Source of the DNA: Streptomyces sp. NBC_00078
Lineage (GTDB): Bacteria; Actinomycetota; Actinomycetes; Streptomycetales; Streptomycetaceae
Length of the DNA: 64,000 bases
Direction: 5' to 3'
Assembly: GCF_026343335.1 (NCBI RefSeq)
Contig: NZ_JAPELX010000001.1
Location: 8,122,001 to 8,186,000, forward strand
Shown: positions 44,514-53,082 of the stretch, piece after piece
Numbering within the stretch: position 1 is the stretch's first letter
Layout of the letters: each line of letters opens with the position of its first letter
Notes under the pieces: model-generated
The model's database searches: none
Told to the model about the DNA's origin: nothing
Seen by the model: only the letters and a program-made list of their open reading frames with translations
Translations under genes and position numbers: made by a program

Positions 44514-45857
44514 ATGAACCGTCCACTGCGCGTCACGGTGGTCACCAACGCCGGAGTCCTCGGCGGTGCGGAACTCTGGCTGCTGTCGCTGCTCGACTCC
44601 ACCGACCGGTTGGACGTGGACGTGGTGATGTTGGGGGAGGGCCCGCTGGGTGAGCAGTTCTGCCGACGGGGGGTGCCCTGCGTCACCCGGCCGACGGGCC
44701 GGACCGGAGCGGCGGTCGCGGCGTCCGCGATGTCACTCGCACGCCGGTTGCGGGCCGCCCGGCCGGACGTGGTCCTCGCCAACGGGATCAAAGCGGCATG
44801 CGTGTGCGCCCCGGCCGCGTGGCTTACCGGAGTGCGCTGCGTGTGGGCCAAGCACGACTACACCCACCCCCGTCTGATGAAGCTCCTGGCCACGCTCACC
44901 GACGACTGCGTGGCGACCGCGGAGGGACTGGTCCTCGCCTCGCTGCACCCGCGGGCCGTACTCGTACCGTTCCCCGCGCCGGAGGGCACCGCGCTGCCCC
45001 GCGAGGCCGCCCGCCGGGAACTGCTGCGACACGGTGCCCGGCTCGGAGCGGGCCCCGACGAGTCGCTGTTGCTCACCGTCAGCCGTCTGGTCTCCAACAA
45101 GGGCGTGGACGTCGCGATCGAGGCCTTGGCGAGGCCCGGGGGAGAGCGTTGGCGACTGGCCGTGGTCGGAGGTGAAGCGCCGACCGAACCGGGCGAGCAG
45201 AGCCGGCTCGCCAAGCTGGCCGCCGAGGCCGGAGTGAGCGACCGCGTCGACTTCACGGGCTGGATACCCGACGCCTGGCGGATCATCCCCGCGGCCGACG
45301 CGGTCGCGGTGCTGACCAAACCCACCCCGGCCATGCCCTATCCGGAAGGGTTCGGAGCGGTCGCACTGGAGGCCATGCGCTCCGCGGTCCCGGTGATCAC
45401 CACACCGGGCCCCGTCGCCGACCGGGTTGCGCAACCGGGTGCGGCGCACGCCGGGATCGCCGTGCCGCCCGGCGACTGCTGCGAAGTGGGCCTGGCGCTG
45501 CGTCGGTTGACGGACGGCGACACCCGCCTTGCCATGGGCTCGGTGGGACAGCGACTGACCGCTTCCCATCCGGGCCCCGCCGAGTGCGCCGGCCGTTTGG
45601 CGCAGGTCCTGTCCGAGGCTGCCCGACTGCCCGGGACGGGGCTGACCGGGACCGCGCCGGTCTCGGTGGTGACCACCGTGCTCAACGAGGCCGGCACGAT
45701 CGACCGGCTGCTCGGCCCGCTGGTGGAGGACGGGGACGAGATCGTGGTCGTCGACGGCGGCTCGACCGACGACACGGCCGACCGCGTCGAGGCGTGGGCG
45801 TCGAAGGACGCAGGCTCCTGTCCATCCGCGCCGCTGCCGAAGCGGCGGTGGCGTTGA
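44514..45857 (+). CDS. GT4 glycosyltransferase with a truncated GT2 domain
   Basis: ATG 44514 has GAGGAGGG upstream. Residues 1 to about 365 are a complete GT-B fold: VTVVTNAGVLGGAELWLLSL, LTVSRLVSNKGVDVAIEALA and the donor-site EGFGAVALEAMRSAVPVI. After residue 375 a GT2 domain begins (APVSVVTTVLNEAGTID; GDEIVVVDGGSTDDTADRVE). It loses frame near 45810 and is cut off at about 45870, where the end of an opposite-strand gene begins. The original was probably a GT4-GT2 double enzyme; the GT4 half may still work. It is controlled by operator copy 2. Confidence 0.78.
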   Translation: MNRPLRVTVVTNAGVLGGAELWLLSLLDSTDRLDVDVVMLGEGPLGEQFCRRGVPCVTRPTGRTGAAVAASAMSLARRLRAARPDVVLANGIKAACVCAPAAWLTGVRCVWAKHDYTHPRLMKLLATLTDDCVATAEGLVLASLHPRAVLVPFPAPEGTALPREAARRELLRHGARLGAGPDESLLLTVSRLVSNKGVDVAIEALARPGGERWRLAVVGGEAPTEPGEQSRLAKLAAEAGVSDRVDFTGWIPDAWRIIPAADAVAVLTKPTPAMPYPEGFGAVALEAMRSAVPVITTPGPVADRVAQPGAAHAGIAVPPGDCCEVGLALRRLTDGDTRLAMGSVGQRLTASHPGPAECAGRLAQVLSEAARLPGTGLTGTAPVSVVTTVLNEAGTIDRLLGPLVEDGDEIVVVDGGSTDDTADRVEAWASKDAGSCPSAPLPKRRWR

Positions 45858-45869
45858 CGCGGGGCGCCG

Positions 45870-46075
45870 GCGGATCGGCCTGCCTGCTCAGGTACTTCTG
45901 GTTCGGGTAGTACTGCGTGGCCGCGTAGAACGGCAGCAGGAGCACGGCCAGGGCGAGCGCGATCAGCCCGGTGCGGAGCCATCAGTGGGTGAGCAGGCGG
46001 GCGCCTCGCCGCGTCCGGCCCCTCAGGCCGTCGAGCAGAGGTCCCAGCCTCGACAGGGCGTCGGCTGCGGTCACG
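45870..46075 (-). pseudogene. membrane-anchored protein of the glycan operon, nonsense-mutated and truncated
   Basis: GTG 46075 overlaps the stop of the 40-residue membrane protein (GTGA). It reads VTAADALSRLGPLLDGLRGR, then RTRRGARLLTH and a TGA at about 45984-45986, where a Trp codon (TGG) is expected before WLRTG. Downstream the same frame continues as a transmembrane helix and YYPNQKYLSRQADPPAPR, then ends at the junction with the GT2 fragment of the opposite gene. The gene is a 5' remnant with one nonsense change. Family unknown. Confidence 0.6.
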
Positions 46076-46193
46076 GCAGGATGCCCCCTCGGGTGAGCAC
46101 CATCGCGTACAGGAAGGCGACCACGGCGAACGACAGCAACAGGCCCAGCGCGCGCCCGAGTCTGCGCACGTCGAACTCGCGCGGCCCGTTCAT
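46071..46193 (-). CDS. 40-residue single-pass membrane protein
   Basis: MNGPREFDVRRLGRALGLLL then SFAVVAFLYAMVLTRGGILP. Its ATG overlaps the stop of the hyaluronan-synthase-like gene (TGATG) and its stop overlaps the next GTG, so it is embedded in a translationally coupled operon. One hydrophobic helix follows a basic N-terminus. Small membrane partners of this kind accompany some processive polysaccharide synthases; that role is inference. It is one of the few undamaged genes of the operon. Confidence 0.65.
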   Translation of the reverse strand: MNGPREFDVRRLGRALGLLLSFAVVAFLYAMVLTRGGILP

Positions 46194-47820
46194 CAGGTGG
46201 CGCTCCTCGACCAGACACCCCGCCGGATGGTGGCGAGGGAGTACGGCAGCATCCAGGCCAGCAGCAGGGTGGAGAGCAGGCCCATCGCCGGCCGGTAGAT
46301 CCAGTGGTTGTCACCAGGGTTGTCGATCTTGAAGGCGAGGCCGTAGGCGCAGCCCTTGAGGATGATTCCGCACAGGTAGAGCAGGGTGAGGAAGGCCTCC
46401 CCGTGGGCCGGCGCCCAGATCATGTGCCGGAACGCCATGAACGGCGCGGCGCTCACCCACAGGACGTGGCCGTAGTAGAGGGTCGCCGGCCCCGGGCCCA
46501 TGTGCCACATGAACGTACCGGTGAAGCACAGATTGCGGATGAAGCTCTTCTTCCAGCGGATCTGCTGCTTCATCAGGGGCCGGAAACGGGGCGGGGCGTT
46601 GGTCCACACCTTGGCCGAATAGACGTAGCCGACCCGCCATCTGCGCTCCGGGTAGTCCCGCTCGGTGACGAACGGCGAGTCGGCGTACTGGCACTTGAGC
46701 GCCTGGCCCTTCCACTTCTGCCCGAGGACGTAACCGGTGAGCTGGCGGTCGGTGGAGAAGCGGAAGGGGGCGCCATGAAATGGTCGTTGGCCCAGGCGGG
46801 CAGGTAGTTGAAGATGGCCTCGCGCCGGAACACGGCCAGCTGCCCGGAGACGCAGGTGACGGTCCCGAAGGTGGCCTCGGTCGCCTTCACCACCCGGAAC
46901 TGGCCCTCGAACCAGACGTCCTGGGCCTTCGTCCAGAAGCTGAAGTCCGCGTTGAGCGCGCGGGCGTGACCGCTGACCGCACCCAGCTCGCGGTGTGCGA
47001 CGAGTACCCGCACACAGCGGGCGAGGGCGTCCGGGGCCAGGAAGCAGTCGGAGTCGGTCATGGCGATGATGTCGCCGTCGGCCTCCTCGCAGGGGCGGAC
47101 CAGGGCACCCTTCTTGCCGAGGTTCCTGTCCAGGCAGATGACCTTGATGTCGAGTTCCGTCTCCAGCCGGCGCAGCACGTCCTGGGTGCCGTCCTCGGAC
47201 AGGTCGTCGACCACGACGACCTGGAGGTCCGGGTAGTCGCTGGTGGCCATGGAGCGCACACAGTTCTCGATGCACTCCACCTCGTCCTTGACCGCGAGCA
47301 GGAAGCTCACCTTCGGTGTGGTGGGCAGTGCGGGAAAGCTGTCGCGGTCCTTGGGCCGCTTGCGCATGGGGCGTTCCGACGGATCGTCGTAGCGGGTGTA
47401 GGCGAGGTAGAACATCGTGATGGTGCCGAGCAGGACGGTGAAGCCGTAGCTCAGCAGCAGCGGATCGCGCTGCAGTGCGTACGCCCCGCGCGCCAGGATC
47501 AGCAGCAGCAGCGGCAGCAGCAGCAGCGGCAGCAGACAGATGAGGACCAGCACGCGGCGTGCGTCGTAGCGGATGTCCGGGTCCATCCGGTCCAGCAGAC
47601 GGCGCACCACCCCTGGCCGCTGCGGCCGCGCCGAGCGAAGGGGTGGCAGTGGCGGCGGTGCCGGCTTCTGTTTCGGCTTCGGCTGGGTGAGCACACCCCG
47701 GCCCGGCCCGGAGCGCTCCGGCAGCGGACCACGGGGCTGCCCCCCGGAGGCCCCCGGCCGGGGCGGGGCCGAGGCGGCACCCGCACCGGGGTGCCTGCGG
47801 CCGGTGTACGCGGCGCTCAC
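46193..47820 (-). pseudogene. hyaluronan-synthase-like GT2 glycosyltransferase, frameshifted
   Basis: GTG 47820 overlaps the dehydrogenase stop (GTGA). A Pro-rich cytoplasmic leader precedes two membrane helices, then a GT2 domain: KVSFLLAVKDEVECIENCVR, VVVVDDLSEDGTQDV, AMTDSDCF (DxD) and WANDHF. At about 46773 one G is missing, and the sequence continues in the next frame with GAPFRFSTDRQLTGYVL, QQIRWKKSFIRN (the QxxRW motif of processive synthases) and four more helices. This set (DxD, STDRQLT, QQxRW, terminal helices) resembles HasA/chitin-synthase-type enzymes that polymerise and export glycans. As written, translation ends early. Confidence 0.8.
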
Positions 47821-49147
47821 AGGACCGCCTTGGCCTTGAGCGGGCCGAGTCGGTAGGTGGCGTCCAGCACGGCCGGCTGATCGGCGAGCCATTCCAGCTC
47901 GGTGCCCGGGTGCACCGTGTGCACCACGACCAGGTCCCACGGCTCCGCCTCCGGTTCGGCGACGCCGTCGAGCGTCAGGGGGCCGAGCGTGAGCGTGGGG
48001 ATCAGCGGGTCCGTGAAGTGCACCTTGGCGCCCTCCGCGGCCAGTTCCGCCAGGATCTCCAGGGCAGGCGACTCGCGCAGGTCCGCGACGCCCGACTTTA
48101 GGAGACGCCCACCAGCAGGATCCGGGCGCCCGAGGTGCTGGTGCCCCGGTCGGCGAGGATGTCGCGCACGCGTCGCACCACCTGCCGGGGCCGGGCCGCG
48201 ATCGCGGACATCGCCGTCTCGACGAGCGGGGAGGCGACGCGCATGGCACGCAACTGCCAGAGCAGATAGTGCCGATCGCAGGGGATGCAGTGGCCGCCCA
48301 CGCCGGGCCCGGGATAGTGCGCCACGAAACCGTAGGGCTTGGTCGCCGCCGCCTCGATGATCGGTCGTGGCTGCAGGCCGAGGGCCCGGCAGTCCTCGGC
48401 GAACTCGTTGGCCAGCGCGAGGTTGACGGCCCGGAAGGTGTTCTCCCACAGCTTGGTCATCTCGGCCTCCTCGGCCGAGGAGAGCACGTGCACGGCGGGT
48501 GCGGTCCGACGCAGAACGGCCGCGGCCAGGCTGGTGCTCAACTCGCCCATGCCGCCGACCACGCGCGGGGTGCGGTCGTGCGGGTGCTCCGCACGGCCCG
48601 GGTCGATGCGCTCCGGGGAGAAGGCCACGAACACGTCGCTGCCGACCTGGAACCCGCGCTCCGTCAGCGGCTGCGCCAGCAGATCGCGGGTGGCGCCCAC
48701 ATACGTGGTCGAGGTGAGGATCAGCAGCTGACCGGGCACGGCGTGCTCGACCACCGAGGTGCACGCCGCGGCGAGGGCGCGAAGGTCGGGCACGAGGTGG
48801 CGGTCGATCGGCGTCGGCACACAGATCACGACGGTGCGGGCCCGGGCTGTCGCGGCGTGCTCGGACGTGATGGTGAACCGCGGGTAGTCCGCATGGGCCG
48901 CGAGGCGCCCGTGGTCGGTGGGCAGCAGGTCCACCTCGCCGCGGCGGATGGCGTCCAGCCGGCCCTCGCTGACGTCGACCCCGACGACCTCGTTGCCCGC
49001 GGCGAGCAGGGTGAGGCTGGTGGGCAGACCGACGTATCCGAGGCCGACGACGGCGACGGCTGCCGAGGCGTGGTCGAACTGCGCGGACTTGTCCTCGGGC
49101 CCGGGGGCGAGATCGAGGACCGCCGTGATGGGAGAGGCGCTGTTCAT
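47817..49147 (-). pseudogene. UDP-sugar (UDP-glucose-type) dehydrogenase, frameshifted
   Basis: From ATG 49147 the NAD domain (VAVVGLGYVGLPTSLTLLAA), VICVPTPIDRHLVPDL, FSPERIDPG, and catalytic Cys287 in PGVGGHCIPCDRHYL are intact. At about 48105, just after ARILLVGVS, a base is missing (TCCTAAAGTCG where TCCTACAAGTCG is expected). This makes TAA, and the UDP-binding domain (KSGVADLRESPALEILAELA ... LATYRLGPL-like end) continues in another frame to 47817. It oxidises a UDP-hexose to the uronic acid. With the HasA-like synthase it suggests a uronate-containing polymer. Operator copy 3 precedes it. Confidence 0.82.
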
Positions 49148-49187
49148 GCCGATGCCTCCGGGTTGCAGACCTGGTGGACGCTATATA

Positions 49188-49202
49188 TTTACGACGTATA
49201 CG
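49188..49202 (-). promoter_or_regulatory. operator copy 3, dehydrogenase/synthase operon
   Basis: On the minus strand CGTATACGTCGTAAA, 41 bp before the dehydrogenase ATG. A TTGACG about 30 bp upstream (near 49232) gives the same promoter-operator geometry as copy 2, including the shared ATGTACGTATAC stretch. Confidence 0.6.
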
Positions 49203-49261
49203 TACATTTTTTCCCCATATGTGCACGGCGTCAAGTGGGTCGAGTTGACTGAACTGTCCTG

Positions 49262-49584
49262 CACTCCAAGGTCATGGTCTGGGTGGCCGCCGACCGCGCC
49301 TTGCGGATGGGGCGGCTGCTGGGCCGCGACGGCTCCTTCGGCGCATGGCACGCCCTGCGGGACGAGGTGCACCGCCAGGTGTGCCGGGAGGGCTGGGACC
49401 CCGGCCGGTGTTCCTTCGTGCAGTCCTACGGCTCCTTGGCCCTGGACGCCTCGGCGCTGCTGATGCCGCGGCTCGGCTTTCTGCCGGCCCGGGACGAGCG
49501 GGTGCGTGGCACGCTCCGGGCCATGCGCCGGCTGCATCACGGCGGCTTCCTCCGGCGGTACGCGCCGGACGGCGACGGTGTGCA
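49262..49584 (+). pseudogene. GH15 glucoamylase/trehalase-type remnant
   Basis: A plus-strand frame without its own start reads HSKVMVWVAADRALRMGRLL, REGWDPGRCSFVQSYGSLAL and DASALLMPRLGFLPARDERV, ending near FLRRYAPDGDGVHG. These are the late barrel blocks of GH15 proteins (HSKVMxWVAxDRA; LDASLLLxPRxGFLP). Both ends are missing: upstream it starts at the dehydrogenase promoter, downstream it abuts the opposite-strand galE remnant. It is an inserted or leftover fragment unrelated to the glycan operon. Confidence 0.75.
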
Positions 49585-50172
49585 CGGCCAAGTGCCGCAG
49601 GCACAGCACGGTGTACTCGGGGCGGTGACGGCAGACGTCGGCGAGGATCTGCTCGCAGATCCACTTCGAGGACGCGTAGGGCGTGGCCGGCCGGACCGGG
49701 GTGGTCTCGTCGAGCAGACCGGCGGCGGCGTCGCCGTAGACGGCACACGAGGGGGGGAACACGAGCCGGTGGACGCCGTGTTCGTGCATGGTCCGCAGCA
49801 GCGCGGTGGTGCCGCCCACGTTGGTGTCGTAGCACTCGACGGGCGAGGCGGCCGACGCGTGCACGTATCTGCGTGCGGCGAAGTGCAGGACGGCGTCCAC
49901 GGAGTGCCGGTCGAACACCGCCGACAGGGCGCGCCGGTCCCGGAGGTCCAGCTCGTAGACGGCGCCGACGAACCGGCCCGCGATCCGCTCCACCGGGGCG
50001 AACACCTCGGGTGTGCTGTTCGCGTAGTCGTCGACCACGATACCTCGTAGCCGTGGTCGAGGAGCTCGACACAGGCGTGGCTGCCGACGAAGCCCGCCCC
50101 GCCGGTGACAAGGATGGTGGACGCGGCCCAGCCGGCCCCCGGACGTGCACGTGCTCGCCGCTCCTTGTCCAC
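49585..50172 (-). pseudogene. galE: UDP-glucose 4-epimerase remnant
   Basis: GTG 50172 leads to the NAD motif ILVTGGAGFVGSHACVELLD. At about 50040, after HGYEV, one base is missing and the frame shifts to IVVDDYANSTPEVFAPVERI, then VLHFAARRYVHASAASPVEC, YDTNVGGTTALLRTM and the active-site YASSKWICEQ. The gene stops matching near YTVLCLRHLA, about residue 195 of an expected 330, where a GH15 fragment begins on the other strand. It would have supplied UDP-galactose to the locus. Operator copy 4 precedes it. Confidence 0.75.
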
Positions 50173-50207
50173 GGTGCCTCACCGATGTGCGGAGGTGACG
50201 TCGTATG

Positions 50208-50222
50208 TTTACGACGTATATG
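50208..50222 (-). promoter_or_regulatory. operator copy 4, galE
   Basis: On the minus strand CATATACGTCGTAAA, one base from copy 3, 36 bp before the galE GTG. TTGACT lies about 25 bp further upstream. Confidence 0.6.
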
Positions 50223-50288
50223 TACGGCGCGCGCCTCGCTCCCCGGAGTCAAGCGGACCCTCAAGCGGCGGACCCTCAAGCGGATCCT

Positions 50289-51071
50289 TCACGGCCTGAC
50301 GAGCAGCTGGAAGTCGAACGCGTACCGCGACGCCCGGTAGATGTGCGTCCCGTACTCGACCGGGCGGCCGGTGTCGTCGTACGCCGTGCGCTGCATCGTC
50401 AGCACGGCGGAGCCCTCCTCCTCGTCGAGGCGGGCCGCCTCCTCGGCGGTGGCGGAGCGGGCGCCGATGGTCTGGCGGGCACTGTGCAGGGTGATGCCCG
50501 CGGTGCGCATCATCCGGTAGAGGCCCGTCGACTCCAGGCGTTCGGTGTTGAGGTCGAGCAGTGTCGCGGGCAGGTGGTTGCACAGGAGGGCGACCGGCTG
50601 GCCGTGGGTGAGGCGCAGTCGTTCCAGGACGATGACCTCGCTGCCCTCCGCGATGCCGAGCGCGGCGGCGACGTCGGCGGGTGCCGGTCTGTGCTCGTTG
50701 CGCACCACCCGCGTGGCCGGGCCCTGGCCGGCCGCCTCCAGGTCGTCGTAGAGGCTGCTGAGCTCCAGAGGGCGCTTGACCTGGCTGTGCACCACCTGCG
50801 TGCCGACGCCGCGGCGGCGCACCAGCAGCCCCTTGTCGACCAGGGACTGAATGGCCTGGCGGACGGTCGGTCTGGACAGGCCGAGCCGGGTCGAGAGGTC
50901 GATCTCGTTGCCCAGGAGGTTTCCCGGGGCGAGGACCCCGTGCTCGATCGCCGCCTCCAGCTGCTGGGCGAGCTGGTAGTACAGCGGCACCGGACTGCCC
51001 CGGTCCAGGGCGAAGTCCAGCGAGTCGAGTGCTGCCGTCGTGGCACGTGGGCCGGCGCCGGTCCTCGCCAT
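50289..51071 (-). CDS. GntR/HutC-family regulator of inositol catabolism
   Basis: The 260-residue protein has a GntR winged helix at about residues 25-95 (SPVPLYYQLAQQLEAAIEHG, STRLGLSRPTVRQAIQSLVD) and a UTRA effector domain at about 105-250 (VIVLERLRLTHGQPVALLCN, AVLTMQRTAYDDTGRPVEYG). It is downstream of and on the same strand as iolC-iolB-iolD, the usual place for the Streptomyces iol repressor. GAGGGAGG precedes the ATG. A perfect 13-bp dyad sits 23 bp upstream. Its inducer is probably an inositol catabolite. Confidence 0.88.
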   Translation of the reverse strand: MARTGAGPRATTAALDSLDFALDRGSPVPLYYQLAQQLEAAIEHGVLAPGNLLGNEIDLSTRLGLSRPTVRQAIQSLVDKGLLVRRRGVGTQVVHSQVKRPLELSSLYDDLEAAGQGPATRVVRNEHRPAPADVAAALGIAEGSEVIVLERLRLTHGQPVALLCNHLPATLLDLNTERLESTGLYRMMRTAGITLHSARQTIGARSATAEEAARLDEEEGSAVLTMQRTAYDDTGRPVEYGTHIYRASRYAFDFQLLVRP

Positions 51072-51093
51072 GGAGTACCTCCCTCTGATGGGT

Positions 51094-51106
51094 TGACGAA
51101 TCGTCA
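51094..51106. promoter_or_regulatory. dyad upstream of the GntR gene
   Basis: TGACGA-A-TCGTCA is a perfect 6-1-6 inverted repeat 23 bp before the GntR start. Its position fits autoregulation. The same dyad was not seen at the iolC/ABC divergent promoter. Confidence 0.4.
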
Positions 51107-51195
51107 GGAGTGGTTGGGGGAACCGAGGTTGATGCCCGCGTCGGGCCGGCGGGTGAGGGTCTTCATGGTGCAAGGGCCTTTCAGGTACGGGGAGT

Positions 51196-53082
51196 TCAGA
51201 GGTGACGGCGCCGGTCGACGACCTGGCGGTCGTACTCCTCGCGGGCGTTCGACGCCGCCTCACGGGAGGCGACCTCGGCCACCGGCACGTCCCACCAGGC
51301 CTCGGCCGGGAGAGCGGTCGGGGTGGCGGTGTCGGTCTCGACGTAGACGCAGGTCGGGCGGTCGGAGGCGCGGGCCGTGGCGAGCGCCTCGCGCAGCTCG
51401 CGCACCGTCTTGGCGCGCAGGACGTCCATGCCGAGGCTGCCCGCGTTGGCGGCCAGGTCGACCGGGAGCGGGGCACCGGAGAACGTCCCGTCGGCGGCCC
51501 GGTAGCGGTAGGCGGTGCCGAAGCGCTCGCCGCCGACGGCCTCGGAGAGACCGCCGATGGACGCGTAGCCGTGGTTCTGGATGAGCAGGAGATTGACCGG
51601 CAGGCCCTCCTGGACGGCCGTGACGATCTCGGTCGGCATCATCAGGTAGGTGCCGTCGCCCACCAGGGACCAGACCGGGGTGCCGGGGGTGGCCTGCTGG
51701 ACGCCGATGCCGGCCGGAATCTCGTAGCCCATGCAGGAGTAGCCGTACTCCAGGTGGTACTGGCGGGGGCTGCGCGCCCGCCAGAGCTTGTGCAGGTCGC
51801 CGGGGAGCGAACCGGCCGCGTTGATCACGACGTCGTCGGCGCCGACGACCGCGTCCAGGGCGCCGAGCACCTGCGTCTGAGTGGGTACCGCGTTCTCGTC
51901 CGGCGCGCTGTAGGCCGCCTCGACGACCTCCTCCCAACGCGCCCTGCCGGCCCGGTACTCGGCCTCGTACCCGGCACCGACGTGGTGGTCGGCCAGCCCG
52001 TCCAGGAGCGCCTCCAGACCCGCCCGCGCATCGCAGACGAGCGGGCGCGCCGCCAGCTTGTGGGCGTCGAACGCGGCGATGTTGAGGTTGACGAACCGGA
52101 CGTCCGGGTTCTGGAAGAGGGTGTGGGAGGCGGTCGTGAAGTCGGTGTAGCGGGTGCCGACGCCGATCACCAGGTCGGCTGCGCGCGCGATGTCGTCACT
52201 GACCGCCGTGCCGGTGTGGCCGATGCCGCCGAGGTCGGCGGGGTGGTCGTGGCGCAGCGAGCCCTTGCCCGCCTGCGTCGAGGCGACAGGGATGCCGGTG
52301 GCGTCCACCAGGGCCTTCAGCGCCTCCTCCGCCCGGCTGTGGTGGATGCCGCCGCCCGCGACGATCAGCGGACGCCCGGCGGCCCGGATCGCCTCCAGCG
52401 CCTTTGCCAGCTCGAACGGGTCGGGCGCGGGACGCCGTACGCGCCACACGCGCTCGGCGAAGAACTCCTCCGGCCAGTCGTACGCCTCCGCCTGCACGTC
52501 CTGGGGGAGGGCCAGGGTGACCGCGCCGGTCTCGACGGGGTCGGCGAGGACCCGCATGGCGTTCAGGGCTGACGGGATCAGGGCCTCGGGGCGGGTGACG
52601 CGGTCGAAGTAGCGGGACACCGGGCGCAGGGTGTCGTTGACCGACACGTCGGCCTCGGTCGGGTGCTCCAGCTGCTGGAGCAGCGGGTCGGCGGAGCGGG
52701 TGGCGAAGTAGTCGCCGGGCAGGAGCAGGACCGGCAGGCGGTTGATGGTGGCCAGGGCGGCGCCGGTGACCAGGTTCGTGGCACCCGGGCCGATGGAGGT
52801 CGTCACCGCCTGCGCGGAGAGGCGGTCGAGCTGGCGGGCGTAACCGACGGCCGCGTGCACCATCGCCTGCTCGTTGCGCCCCTGGTGGAAGGGCATCGCG
52901 GCGTCTGGTCCGATACCTGCCTCCATCAGGGCCTGACCGAGGCCCGCCACATTGCCGTGGCCGAAGATGCCCCAGGTGCCGGCGATCAGCCGGTGGCGTA
53001 CGCCGTCGCGCTCGGTGTACTGGACGGACAGGAAGCGCACCAGGGCCTGGGCTGCGGTCAGGCGGCGGGTGGGGGTGCTCAT
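51196..53082 (-). CDS. iolD: 3D-trihydroxycyclohexane-1,2-dione acylhydrolase
   Basis: The 628-residue thiamine-diphosphate enzyme of the acetolactate-synthase superfamily has the blocks TWGIFGHGNVAGLGQALME, SIGPGATNLVTGAALATINR, the FAD-like middle domain, YSCMGYEIPAGIGVQQATPG and the TPP-Mg motif VGDGTYLMMPTEI ... NHGYASIGG. IolD opens the six-membered ring of inositol-derived trihydroxycyclohexanedione to 5-deoxy-glucuronate. Its ATG overlaps the iolB stop (ATGA), so iolB and iolD are translationally coupled. Confidence 0.95.
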   Translation of the reverse strand: MSTPTRRLTAAQALVRFLSVQYTERDGVRHRLIAGTWGIFGHGNVAGLGQALMEAGIGPDAAMPFHQGRNEQAMVHAAVGYARQLDRLSAQAVTTSIGPGATNLVTGAALATINRLPVLLLPGDYFATRSADPLLQQLEHPTEADVSVNDTLRPVSRYFDRVTRPEALIPSALNAMRVLADPVETGAVTLALPQDVQAEAYDWPEEFFAERVWRVRRPAPDPFELAKALEAIRAAGRPLIVAGGGIHHSRAEEALKALVDATGIPVASTQAGKGSLRHDHPADLGGIGHTGTAVSDDIARAADLVIGVGTRYTDFTTASHTLFQNPDVRFVNLNIAAFDAHKLAARPLVCDARAGLEALLDGLADHHVGAGYEAEYRAGRARWEEVVEAAYSAPDENAVPTQTQVLGALDAVVGADDVVINAAGSLPGDLHKLWRARSPRQYHLEYGYSCMGYEIPAGIGVQQATPGTPVWSLVGDGTYLMMPTEIVTAVQEGLPVNLLLIQNHGYASIGGLSEAVGGERFGTAYRYRAADGTFSGAPLPVDLAANAGSLGMDVLRAKTVRELREALATARASDRPTCVYVETDTATPTALPAEAWWDVPVAEVASREAASNAREEYDRQVVDRRRHL

